Part shown: positions 24,380 to 31,956 of the stretch, one piece after another
Layout: each line of letters begins with the position of its first letter
How positions within the stretch are numbered: position 1 is the stretch's first letter
Source: Acidobacteriaceae bacterium
GTDB taxonomy: Bacteria; Acidobacteriota; Terriglobia; Terriglobales; Acidobacteriaceae
Assembly (NCBI GenBank): GCA_003170825.1
Contig: PMYL01000022.1
Coordinates: 1 to 32,340, forward strand
DNA length: 32,340 nt
Direction: 5' to 3'
The notes under the pieces: generated by a model
Told to the model about the DNA's origin: nothing
What the model saw: only the letters and a program-made list of their open reading frames with translations
The model's database searches: none
Position numbers and translations under genes: made by a program

Positions 24380-25882
24380 GTGTCAAAAGCTCTTGATGCT
24401 TTTATGTCCGCTTCTCTGCGCCTGTTGCCGCTATCGATCTCTGCTATGCTTTTTTTGTTTGCTATAGCGGACGGCCGGCCCTTGGCCGCGCAGGACGACA
24501 TCACCACGCAACACGGGACGCCCGGGTTCAATGGCGTATTCATGACCGGTCCGGCCTCGAACCCGTTGAGCTTCCTGAACGGCCCGGCCTGGCGTACTAC
24601 CGCCAACCCGGCGCCCTATGACTTCCACGACTTTGCCCCGGCGACCTATCTTGACGAAAAGCTGCCCCATTGGATCGATCTGCAGGCCGAGGAGCGGTTC
24701 CGGTATGAGGCGCACGACAATAATAACTTCAAAGCGGGTGCCAATGACTCCTACCTGTTGAACCGCTTCCGGTTCAAGGTGGATCTGCATACGCCCAGTT
24801 GGCTGCGGATTACGGCGCAGGTGCAGGACGCCCGTGCGGGCTTCCAAAACCCGCCGCTCGGCCCGCCGAACACGGTTCGCTGGGATCTGAAGCTGGCTTA
24901 CGCCGAGGTCGGCGCGCCCGACAAGCACTGGTTCAGCCTGCGCGTGGGCCGACAGCTCATCAACTACAACAATACGATCATCGCCAACTCCGAGTGGCGC
25001 AACCAGGCCCGTTCCTACGATGCGGCGGTGCTGAACCTGAATGCGAAGCGCGAGCACCTGGGCATTTTCGCTGCCTCGCCTTTGGTGCCGCAGGCCTATG
25101 GCGTGAGCCCGCATCAGGAAGGCAACAACATCTACGGAGCCTACGGCCGCATCGATGACCTGGTGCCGCACTCGAACCTTGAGCCATTCTTCCTGTGGCG
25201 CGTGCAGCCGGCAGAGGTCGTCGAACCGGCCGCCGCCAAGACCACCGGGAAGGAGAACGAGAAGGCTGGTGGCGTGCGCTTCAAGGCGCAAGCCCACACG
25301 GCGCTCGATTACGGGGGGGAGCTGATCTTCGAAGGCGGCACAGTGGGACCACAAAGCATCGGCGCCTGGGCGGCGCAGGGAGGCGCGGCATACCAGTTCC
25401 TCGATGCAGTGGCCAAGCCGCGCGTCTTTACCCAGTACGACTACGCCTCGGGCAACAGCGATCCGGCAACTAACGGAAAGCACTCCACCTTCGATACGAT
25501 CGAACCGACAGCCCACGACCGCTTTGGAATCACTGACCTGTTCGGCTGGCAGAACATTGAATCGGTGCGCGTGGGAGCCACCGTTGAGCCCCACCGGCGG
25601 CTCACCTTCACGGTGCAGGGGCTGGACTTTTGGGCGGCTTCGGCGCTGGACTCGATCTACAACACTTCGGGCAGTTCGATCGTGTACAACAAGACCGCCC
25701 ACGGCCGCCATGTGGGCGCGGAAATCGATAGCTACTCCTGGTATGAACTCAATAAGCACTTCAACCTGGGCGGCGGCATCGGCTACTTCGGCGGTGGCCA
25801 GTTCCTGACGAATGTGTCAACCAGCCACTCGTACACGACCTACTACTTTGCGCTGAACTTCAAAGACAACGGAAAGAAGTAG
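24380..25882 (+). CDS. Outer-membrane porin of the alginate-export family
   Basis: 500 residues from a GTG at 24380 with a strong aaggag at 24366-24371 (8-base spacing). Signal peptide to about residue 37 (RPLAAQ). The rest is beta-barrel-like with alternating aromatics: WIDLQAEERFRYEAHDNNNF, LNRFRFKVDLHTPSWLRITAQVQDAR, WFSLRVGRQLINYNNTIIANSEWRN, and a typical end TTYYFALNFKDNGKK, as in Alginate_exp-type porins. In this family substrates are often unknown. Placement behind two cysteine-rich leader ORFs and divergent from the sulfite reductase suggests uptake of sulfate or another sulfur source across the outer membrane; that is inference from regulation. The C-terminus is complete. Confidence 0.82.
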   Translation: MSKALDAFMSASLRLLPLSISAMLFLFAIADGRPLAAQDDITTQHGTPGFNGVFMTGPASNPLSFLNGPAWRTTANPAPYDFHDFAPATYLDEKLPHWIDLQAEERFRYEAHDNNNFKAGANDSYLLNRFRFKVDLHTPSWLRITAQVQDARAGFQNPPLGPPNTVRWDLKLAYAEVGAPDKHWFSLRVGRQLINYNNTIIANSEWRNQARSYDAAVLNLNAKREHLGIFAASPLVPQAYGVSPHQEGNNIYGAYGRIDDLVPHSNLEPFFLWRVQPAEVVEPAAAKTTGKENEKAGGVRFKAQAHTALDYGGELIFEGGTVGPQSIGAWAAQGGAAYQFLDAVAKPRVFTQYDYASGNSDPATNGKHSTFDTIEPTAHDRFGITDLFGWQNIESVRVGATVEPHRRLTFTVQGLDFWAASALDSIYNTSGSSIVYNKTAHGRHVGAEIDSYSWYELNKHFNLGGGIGYFGGGQFLTNVSTSHSYTTYYFALNFKDNGKK

Positions 25883-25921
25883 CCAACGCCGTACTGGAAC
25901 TCCGGGACGAGGCTGGTGTGA

Positions 25922-26203
25922 TGGACCATCGCGCTGTTCGCATCCAGCCTTGTCCTCTTTGCATCGATTTTGGGCCGCTATCCCAGCGACTTTGGCCAAA
26001 TGCCCATCGGCTCCGGCCGTGCGCTCTTGGGAAACGCAACTCCGATTGCGCAGCAGATTGCGGGCGGATGGAACCTGAGCGGCATCGCGACCCTGCAGAC
26101 CGGTCCGTCCGTAGAGGCGGCGCTTTCACCCACGGCAGACATAATGACCGCAACGGCAACCACATCGCGGCAGCTCCAGTTCGCCTTGAAGTTTCTCTTC
26201 TAA
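25922..26203 (+). pseudogene. Remnant of an Oar-like TonB-dependent receptor
   Basis: The open segment contains GRALLGNATPIAQQIAGGWNLSGIATLQTGPS and ends SRQLQFALKFLF. Both are standard near-C-terminal pieces of the large carboxypeptidase-regulatory TonB receptors of Acidobacteriota, but here they are joined with the intervening 100 or more residues missing, and there is no start or plug. Confidence 0.65.
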
Positions 26204-26332
26204 GGAACCTCTGATTAAGTTCCACTACGCATTGAGCTTTCCCTCAGGGGCTAAAGCCCGCGTTGATTTTGCGCCATTTCTGGCACGGCTAAAGCCGTGC
26301 CCTTTCAAAACGTCAACTAAATCAGAGGTTCC
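26204..26332. repeat. MITE-like element, 129 bp, with 18-bp terminal inverted repeats
   Basis: ggaacctctgattaagtt (26204-26221) is repeated inverted at 26315-26332 with one mismatch. Inside are two hairpins with the same taaa loop: gggc/gccc (26248-26259) and ggcacggc/gccgtgcc (26282-26301). No coding potential. The ends look like IS termini, so a non-autonomous element moved by a related transposase is likely. It begins directly after the pseudogene stop. Confidence 0.7.
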
Positions 26333-26378
26333 CTCAGGCGTACATCGAGCGAAGAAAGACTGGCGGGGCAGGCCGGAG

Positions 26379-26407
26379 TTGCGCTTGCCCCGGCATTTTG
26401 CTACTAT
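26379..26407 (+). promoter_or_regulatory. Promoter of the cysDNH operon
   Basis: -10 tactat (26402-26407) with extended TG (ttgctactat) and ttgcgc 17 bases upstream (26379-26384). The -10 is identical to that of the sulfite reductase promoter. The predicted start is about 26414, 4 bases before the leader ATG. Confidence 0.6.
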
Positions 26408-26417
26408 GGGCCTACAC

Positions 26418-26486
26418 ATGACGAGCGCTCCCCAAAGCCGGTTCTGTTGTTGCCTGTCGAAGATCTTCGACGGGTGTATTTTCTAG
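26418..26486 (+). CDS. Cysteine-rich leader peptide of the cysDNH operon
   Basis: 22 codons, starting MTSAPQSRF and continuing CCCLSKIFDGCIF; Cys at 10, 11, 12 (TGT TGT TGC, 26445-26453) and 20. An in-frame ATG at 26406 overlaps the -10 box, so 26418 is the start; the mRNA would begin at most a few bases before it. No ribosome-binding site, as expected for (nearly) leaderless translation. Fourth such ORF in the window, and in front of the sulfate-activation genes. Confidence 0.75.
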   Translation: MTSAPQSRFCCCLSKIFDGCIF

Positions 26487-26546
26487 TCTCTGATTTCCCT
26501 TCGCAATTCATCAGAAGACGCACCCGCGCTGAAAAGCCGGTGTGCG
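26456..26546 (+). promoter_or_regulatory. Alternative hairpins of the cysDNH leader
   Basis: Segments 1/2: perfect palindrome 26456-26471 (stem gtcgaa, loop gatc) starting 2 bases after the CCC codons. Segment 2 continues as cgggtg (26471-26476), complementary to cacccg in segment 3 (26521-26526). Segment 3 (cgcacccg, 26519-26526) can instead pair with segment 4 (cggtgtgcg, 26538-26546). Thus 1-2 plus 3-4, or 2-3, can form, the classic attenuator geometry: a ribosome on the CCC codons would cover segment 1 and free segment 2. No U-run follows segment 4, so the output step is unclear (Rho or another mechanism). Confidence 0.5.
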
Positions 26547-26595
26547 GACCCGCAGCATTGGCCCTCAGCGATTCAATTACTGAAAGAGGTCATAC

Positions 26596-27552
26596 ATGCC
26601 GGCCGCCGAAAGCGAGATTTCCCTGCCACCGCCGCCAACGAGCGCAACCGCTCCGCCGCGCCTGAGTCATCTGCGCCTGCTTGAGGCGGAGAGCATCCAC
26701 ATCCTGCGCGAAGTCGCCTCCGAGTTTGAGCGTCCTGTGATGCTGTACTCGATCGGCAAGGATTCCTCCGTCATGTTGCGGCTGGCGCAGAAGGCCTTCT
26801 ACCCCGGCCCGATTCCGTTTCCTCTGTTGCATGTGGACACCGGATTCAAGTTCGCGGAGATGCTCACTTTTCGCGATGCGATGGCCCGCTCCGCCGGGGC
26901 AGAGCTGCTCGTGTGGCGCAATGAAGGCGCCATAGCGGCGGGGACTAATCCCATCGTGCTCGACACCAAGCGCTGCTGCGGACTGCTCAAGACGCAGGCG
27001 CTGCTCGACGCGCTGCGGCACTACAACTTCGACGCGGCCTTCGGCGGCGCTCGCCGCGATGAAGAGAAGTCTCGCGCCAAAGAGCGCATCTACTCCTTCC
27101 GCGACAGCGCCGGGCAGTGGGACCCGAAGAACCAGCGCCCCGAGTTGTGGAATCTCTACAACGCGCGCATCCATCCCGGCGAGAGTATTCGCGTCTTCCC
27201 GCTTTCCAACTGGACGGAGATGGATGTCTGGCAATACATCCACGAGGAGAAAATCCCGGTCGTGGATCTCTATTTCGCAAAAGAGCGCCTAATGTATGTG
27301 CGTGGCGATGCGTTGCTTCCCATTGAGCAGGCATTTGTCGCGCGTCCCGGCGAGCAGCCGCAACTGGTCAAGTCGCGTCTGCGTTCGCTTGGATGCAGCC
27401 CATGCACGGGGGCCATTCGTTCCGATGCGGATACCATTCCCGCCATCATTGCGGAGCTGCTCTCCTTTCGCTCTTCTGAGCGCGCCAATCGCACCATTGA
27501 CCACGACCAGGAAGGCTCCATGGAGATCAAGAAGCGGGAGGGATATTTCTAG
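26596..27552 (+). CDS. cysD: Sulfate adenylyltransferase subunit 2
   Basis: 318 residues, ribosome-binding site gaggt about 7 bases before ATG. Makes adenosine 5'-phosphosulfate (APS) from ATP and sulfate together with the GTPase CysN. ATP-pyrophosphatase PP-loop at 52-59 (SIGKDSSV), then the family blocks [50 protein letters not shown] and [20 protein letters not shown], and the C-terminal [13 protein letters not shown]. It has about 20 extra N-terminal residues rich in Pro/Ala. First gene of a four-gene operon behind the CCC leader. Confidence 0.95.
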   Translation: MPAAESEISLPPPPTSATAPPRLSHLRLLEAESIHILREVASEFERPVMLYSIGKDSSVMLRLAQKAFYPGPIPFPLLHVDTGFKFAEMLTFRDAMARSAGAELLVWRNEGAIAAGTNPIVLDTKRCCGLLKTQALLDALRHYNFDAAFGGARRDEEKSRAKERIYSFRDSAGQWDPKNQRPELWNLYNARIHPGESIRVFPLSNWTEMDVWQYIHEEKIPVVDLYFAKERLMYVRGDALLPIEQAFVARPGEQPQLVKSRLRSLGCSPCTGAIRSDADTIPAIIAELLSFRSSERANRTIDHDQEGSMEIKKREGYF

Positions 27553-29277
27553 ATGGCCGCGCTCACGACTCCCAGTTTCTCCATCGATGAATTCCTGCAA
27601 CAGGAACGCGAGAAGGATCTGCTGCGCTTCTCGACCGCGGGCAGTGTGGATGACGGAAAGTCCACTCTGATCGGCCGCCTGCTCTACGACACGCAGTCGG
27701 TCTACGAAGATCAGGTGCGCTCCATCCAAGGCAAGGGAACAACCGCTCCCGGGCAGATCGATTTCGCCCTGCTCACCGATGGTCTCCGGGCGGAGCGCGA
27801 ACAGGGCATCACGATCGATGTGGCCTATCGTTACTTCTCCACGGCGCGGCGCAAGTTCATCATCGCGGATACGCCCGGTCACGAACAGTACACGCGCAAT
27901 ATGGTTACGGGGGCTTCGACGGCCGATGCGGCCGTGGTGCTGATTGACGCGAGCAAGGGTGTGCTCTTGCAGTCGCGCCGCCATGCCTACATCGCGTCGC
28001 TGCTGCGCGTGCGGCATGTACTGGTGGCCGTGAACAAAATGGATCTCATCGGCTACGATCAAGCTGCCTTCCGCGCAATTGAGCGCGATTTCAGTTTGCT
28101 GCTTGAACAGATTGCAGCCGACACCGGCAGTCCGGTCGAGTCTATTTTTGTCCCGGTCAGTGCGCTGGCCGGGGACAATATCGTTCATCGTTCCAAAGCC
28201 ATGCTATGGTACAGCGGACCCTCCCTGCTTGAGTTGCTTGAGGCGCTGCCATCGTCGCTTGACACGCGCGCCGAACCCTTTCGCTTTCCGGTACAGCGAG
28301 TTCTTCGACCTGACCACAGCTTTCGCGGCTTCGCCGGCCAAATTGCATCTGGAACAGTTCGCCCTGGAGACAGAGTGACCGTGCTTCCTTCCGGCAGAAG
28401 CGCGGAGGTCTCACGCATCGTCACCTACGATGGCGATCTTGCCGAGGCGTATGCGCCACTCTCCGTTACGCTGGTGCTGAACCGGGAACTCGACATCAGC
28501 CGCGGCGACCTCATCGTCTTAGCTGATGCGCCGGCAACTGTTGCCAAGAGCGTCAAGGCCGCATTGGTCTGGATGGATCGGCGTCCGCTCGAACTCCATC
28601 GCCGCTATCTGCTCAAGCACACAAGCCAGACCGCGCCTGCGTTTCTTTCATCGATCGAGCACCGCACCAACATCGGCACGTTCTCGCACGAACCCGCCGA
28701 GACGCTGGAGATGAACGGCATCGGCGTGGTGACCCTGAATCTGCTGCGGCCGATCGCGCTCGACCTTTACGGAGAAAATCGCGGCACCGGCGCTTTTATC
28801 CTGATTGACGCCGAAACCAACAGCACGGCCGCGGCGGGCATGATTACCACGGCGTCCAGCTATGAAACAGAGGGCAGCCACATCCATGCGGGCGCATGGG
28901 GACCGGTAACCGCCGGCGAAAGGGCCGCGCGCTGGGGGCACCGCGGCGGCGTTCTCGAACTGAGCGGACCCACGGAGCTGATTGACGCGATCGAGCGTTC
29001 TCTGTTTGCAGCCGGGGCCATATCCAATCGCATCGAAGCCGACGATGACGCCTTTCTCCTTCATCCCAGCCTGCTGGAAATCGTCACCGAGATGCAGATT
29101 CAATCCGGCCTGCTTGCTCTCGTTGTTCACGAAAACGATAGCGGCACGCTCATGGCGCGCGCGGAAGACCGGCAACTCACCCTCGACGCAAACGATCCAC
29201 TCAAGGCGGTCTCTGCCGTCCATCAGTTGTTGCACAGCACAGGCATCCTTATTTTTTTTGAAAAGGCGGATTTGTGA
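27553..29277 (+). CDS. cysN: Sulfate adenylyltransferase subunit 1 with a degenerate APS-kinase-like C-terminal domain
   Basis: 574 residues; its ATG follows the cysD stop with no gap. GTPase motifs: GSVDDGKSTL (30-39), DTPGHEQYTRNM (106-117), NKMD (161-164), VSAL (202-205). EF-Tu-like beta barrels to about residue 425. Residues 455-574 align by eye with APS kinase (CysC), as in CysNC fusions: WGHRGGVLELSG at the position of the usual GHR...W.TGLSG, but the P-loop GAGKST is replaced by PTELID, so kinase activity is not expected. The end LDANDPLKAVSAVHQLLHSTGI also matches the CysC end. With an APS-type CysH next door, APS kinase is not needed. Confidence 0.92.
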   Translation: MAALTTPSFSIDEFLQQEREKDLLRFSTAGSVDDGKSTLIGRLLYDTQSVYEDQVRSIQGKGTTAPGQIDFALLTDGLRAEREQGITIDVAYRYFSTARRKFIIADTPGHEQYTRNMVTGASTADAAVVLIDASKGVLLQSRRHAYIASLLRVRHVLVAVNKMDLIGYDQAAFRAIERDFSLLLEQIAADTGSPVESIFVPVSALAGDNIVHRSKAMLWYSGPSLLELLEALPSSLDTRAEPFRFPVQRVLRPDHSFRGFAGQIASGTVRPGDRVTVLPSGRSAEVSRIVTYDGDLAEAYAPLSVTLVLNRELDISRGDLIVLADAPATVAKSVKAALVWMDRRPLELHRRYLLKHTSQTAPAFLSSIEHRTNIGTFSHEPAETLEMNGIGVVTLNLLRPIALDLYGENRGTGAFILIDAETNSTAAAGMITTASSYETEGSHIHAGAWGPVTAGERAARWGHRGGVLELSGPTELIDAIERSLFAAGAISNRIEADDDAFLLHPSLLEIVTEMQIQSGLLALVVHENDSGTLMARAEDRQLTLDANDPLKAVSAVHQLLHSTGILIFFEKADL

Positions 29278-29975
29278 TGAGCGCAGTGGAAATACACGCT
29301 CAGGTGAATGCCAAGCTGGAACAGGTGCGCGCCATCCTTGCGCGCGAAATCACAGGCCAGCCGGATGTGTGCCTGACTTGCAGCTTTCAGGCGGAAGACG
29401 TGCTGCTGGCGAAGCTCGCAATCGAGTTGGATTCCAGTATCCCCATTCTTTTTCTCGACACGGGTTATCATTTTGCGGAGACCTATGCGTATCGGGATCA
29501 TCTTGCGCGCGAGTGGCGGCTTAACCTTATCAATCTGCTACCCGAAAAGACCGTAGCCGAGCAGGAGGCGGAGCACGGCCTGCTCTATCAATCGGCGCCT
29601 GACCAGTGCTGCAAACTGCGCAAGGTTGAGCCGCTCTTCAAGGCGCTTGCCGGGTACCGCGTCTGGCTTACCGGCCTGCGGCGCGAACAGGCAAAGAGCC
29701 GCGCGGCGCTGGAGGAAGAGGCTCTCTTCACGCTTCCCGGCGGAAAGCAGGTGCTGAAGCTGGCGCCGCTGGCTGCGTGGACAACGCGGGATGTCTGGTA
29801 CGCCTGCGAACAGCTCGCCATTCCGCTGCTTCCGCTCTATGCGCGTGGCTACTCCTCCATCGGCTGCGAGCCCTGTACTACGCTTCCGCTGGATCCAAAC
29901 GATCCGCGCTCGGGCCGCTGGGCCGGGCGCAAGGTTGAGTGCGGCATTCACATCGAGGCAGCGCCGTCGCAATAA
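29277..29975 (+). CDS. cysH: APS reductase (4Fe-4S phosphoadenylyl-sulfate reductase family)
   Basis: 232 residues from the ATG at 29277, which overlaps the cysN stop by one base (tgatg), so translation is probably coupled. Reduces APS to sulfite with thioredoxin. SFQAEDVLLAKL replaces the P-loop region; LFLDTGYHFAETY at 58-70; catalytic Cys222 in VECGIH near the C-terminus. Cys111-Cys112 (DQCCKLRKVEPL) and Cys197/Cys200 (GCEPC) are the four cluster ligands that mark APS-specific enzymes and are absent from PAPS-specific ones. This fits the inactive kinase domain of CysN. Confidence 0.93.
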   Translation: MSAVEIHAQVNAKLEQVRAILAREITGQPDVCLTCSFQAEDVLLAKLAIELDSSIPILFLDTGYHFAETYAYRDHLAREWRLNLINLLPEKTVAEQEAEHGLLYQSAPDQCCKLRKVEPLFKALAGYRVWLTGLRREQAKSRAALEEEALFTLPGGKQVLKLAPLAAWTTRDVWYACEQLAIPLLPLYARGYSSIGCEPCTTLPLDPNDPRSGRWAGRKVECGIHIEAAPSQ

Positions 29976-30005
29976 AACGGGCGCGCCGGAATTGAGGAAA
30001 CGGAA

Positions 30006-30812
30006 ATGCAATATCTCATTGGATTCATCATCGCTCTGTTTATTGCGTTCACCGGAGTTGGCGCCGGCACCGTCACCGTGCCGGTGCTGGTTTTGTTTCT
30101 TGGAGTGCCGGCACCGGTTGCCGTCGGCATCGGCTTGATGTTCGCCTCAGCGGTCAAATTGATTCTGGTGCCGGCGCAAATCCTTCGCCGCAACGTGGTT
30201 TGGCGGACGCTTGGATTCATGCTTCTGGGCGGCGCGCCCGGCGTCATCGTCGGGTCGCTATTTCTGAAACATCTGGTGAATGTTGGCTCTCAGAACATGC
30301 TCAACGCGATTCTTGGATTGATTCTGGTGAGTACGGCGGGTTGGCAGATATTCTTTTCCTTCCGTCCGATGAGAAAGAATCCGGACGCTCGGGATCGCAG
30401 CTCCCTGCTTTCATGGCTGATGCTCCCAGTAGGAGCCGAGGTCGGCTTCTCCTCCGCCGGAGCCGGCGCTCTGGGCTCGGCGGCGCTACTCAGCCTCACT
30501 GATTTAGCGCCCGCGCAAGTGGTCGGTACGGACATCGCCTTTGGCTTTGTCGTCTCACTCATTGGCAGTGGCGCGCATTGGTTCTCGCACGCCTCCAACC
30601 CAGATTTGCTCATTCATCTCATTGAAGGTGGCGTTGCCGGAGCCATTGTCGGAACCATCCTCAGCACCCGCATTCCGCGCCATCAGTTGCGCTTTGCCCT
30701 ATGGGTTTGGCTTCTCGTCCTTGGCGGCCAACTCCTCTTCAACAGCTATGAGGCATGGGCAACCCCCCATAAGCTGACAGTTAGCCAGTCTCAACCATTT
30801 CATCGAAACTAG
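30006..30812 (+). CDS. TSUP (TauE/SafE) family membrane permease
   Basis: 268 residues, gaggaaac before the ATG, 30 bases after cysH, last gene of the operon. Repeated hydrophobic helices with the family's Gly/Pro-rich pattern (FIALFIAFTGVGAGTVTVPVLVLFLG, LGFMLLGGAPGVIVGSL, and the second half VGAEVGFSSAGAGALGSAALLSL...GTDIAFGFVVSLIGSG), about eight membrane spans. TSUP proteins move sulfite, sulfonates, sulfate or other small anions. In this operon sulfate or sulfite transport is the natural reading; no ABC-type or SulP-type sulfate importer is present. Direction of transport cannot be told. Confidence 0.85.
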   Translation: MQYLIGFIIALFIAFTGVGAGTVTVPVLVLFLGVPAPVAVGIGLMFASAVKLILVPAQILRRNVVWRTLGFMLLGGAPGVIVGSLFLKHLVNVGSQNMLNAILGLILVSTAGWQIFFSFRPMRKNPDARDRSSLLSWLMLPVGAEVGFSSAGAGALGSAALLSLTDLAPAQVVGTDIAFGFVVSLIGSGAHWFSHASNPDLLIHLIEGGVAGAIVGTILSTRIPRHQLRFALWVWLLVLGGQLLFNSYEAWATPHKLTVSQSQPFHRN

Positions 30813-31102
30813 GATGCACCGTTGTGGCTTGCCCTGACTGCGATTTGCTGATTCTGACTGATTGTTCTGTATTGGGTTGAGACAGCTTCAGCATGACGGG
30901 AGCGCATCTGCCTGGAAACAGATGGTTCCCCCTTGGACACCGTTCCAGAACCATTGAGAATTCAAGAGCATAGCGGTCCATGAAGATATCAGGAACCCAA
31001 TCTGTAGGCGATTTTGTAGCGGTTAAAGCACCCCAGAGCCACAAACTTCAACAAGAAGGTTTTTCTTGCTCGAAGATAAACTATAGAAACTAAAAGCTAA
31101 AC

Positions 31103-31179
31103 TGGTCGGGGCGGAGGGATTCGAACCCCCGACCCTCTGCTCCCAAAGCAGATGCGCTACCAGGCTGCGCTACGCCCCG
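31103..31179 (-). tRNA. tRNA-Pro (anticodon TGG)
   Basis: 77 bases including the encoded CCA. Acceptor cggggcg/cgccccg, D arm gcgcagcctggtagcgc, anticodon stem tctgc/gcaga with loop tttggga (anticodon TGG), T arm with ggttcgaat. Complete and functional-looking. Its 3' part is repeated at 14707-14753 and its anticodon arm at 20000-20017. Confidence 0.95.
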
Positions 31180-31236
31180 ACGTTCTGCCTCGATTGTAGC
31201 GCGAATCGGGTTTCTGTTGGGTTTGAGCGGGAGCAC

Positions 31237-31767
31237 TTAGCGGCTGGCCAGCCAGAGCAACAGCCACACCACCAGCGCCAGGGGGATGGCGAAGACCAGC
31301 GCCAGGGCACCGGCCAGCAGGAGCAGAAACATCCAGTCCTGCCGGTTGTGGCGGCGCGGTTCGGTTAAGTGGAGGCAGAGCAGGCGGTAGTTGCGGCGGT
31401 TGGCCTTCCAAAAGATGTCGAAGATGTCGCCGAAGAGGGGAACGGATCCCACCAGAACGCCGATGCCGAGATTGGCGGCCATGCGCGCCAGCGTGACGTA
31501 GGGTACGCCGCGAATCCAGGCCGCCAGGGGAATGATCAGCGAGAGCAGTCCGGCCAGCACGTCGCCCAGGCCGGGAACCAGCCCGATGATCCCGCCCAGC
31601 CCGAAGCGGATGCCGGTGCCGGGGACTCGAAAGGCCTCATCCAGCAGAATCTCTATGCTGTGCAGGGTCCGGTCGCGGAAGAACCATGCGCCGCGATTCC
31701 AGCGGTCCGGCGGCGGGAGCGTGGCCGTGGCCTGGGGGCTTGCCGGGATTGGATCGTGGCGGGGCAT
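31237..31767 (-). CDS. DUF4112 membrane protein
   Basis: 176 residues. The conserved core (about 35-130) reads [48 protein letters not shown]... [22 protein letters not shown], the hallmark of the DUF4112 family. Two or three membrane segments: the Gly-rich 50-80 region, about 98-115, and a strongly hydrophobic C-terminus ([28 protein letters not shown]). The function of the family is unknown. The gene runs convergent with nothing and lies between two tRNA genes. Confidence 0.88.
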   Translation of the reverse strand: MPRHDPIPASPQATATLPPPDRWNRGAWFFRDRTLHSIEILLDEAFRVPGTGIRFGLGGIIGLVPGLGDVLAGLLSLIIPLAAWIRGVPYVTLARMAANLGIGVLVGSVPLFGDIFDIFWKANRRNYRLLCLHLTEPRRHNRQDWMFLLLLAGALALVFAIPLALVVWLLLWLASR

Positions 31768-31813
31768 GGGCGTTTTCCCTCAGGATCGGACGAAACCGAA
31801 AGACTTGATTCGA

Positions 31814-31822
31814 TGCTACAAT
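31814..31822 (+). promoter_or_regulatory. Extended -10 promoter of the tRNA-His gene
   Basis: tgctacaat at 31814-31822, 12 bases before the mature 5' end of the tRNA. The same extended -10 as before the hydrolase gene at 1192. Confidence 0.6.
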
Positions 31823-31833
31823 CAAGGATAGAT

Positions 31834-31909
31834 GGCGGCAGTAGTTCAGTGGCAGAACGCCTGACTGTGGCTCAGGATGTCGTGGGTTCGATCCCCACCC
31901 GCCGCCCCA
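31834..31909 (+). tRNA. tRNA-His (anticodon GTG)
   Basis: Cloverleaf with anticodon stem cctga/tcagg, loop ctgtggc (anticodon GTG), T loop ggttcgatcc, encoded CCA at 31907-31909. The first base is the extra G (position -1) typical of tRNA-His, facing C73. Confidence 0.95.
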
Positions 31910-31956
31910 AGTTTACACGGACCGCACGGGCCGCAAGCCCCACTTCCCGAGTTGCC

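Noticed and set aside
24431..25759. 442-codon open frame on the minus strand
   Set aside because: Antisense to the porin; no motif, no plausible start signal.
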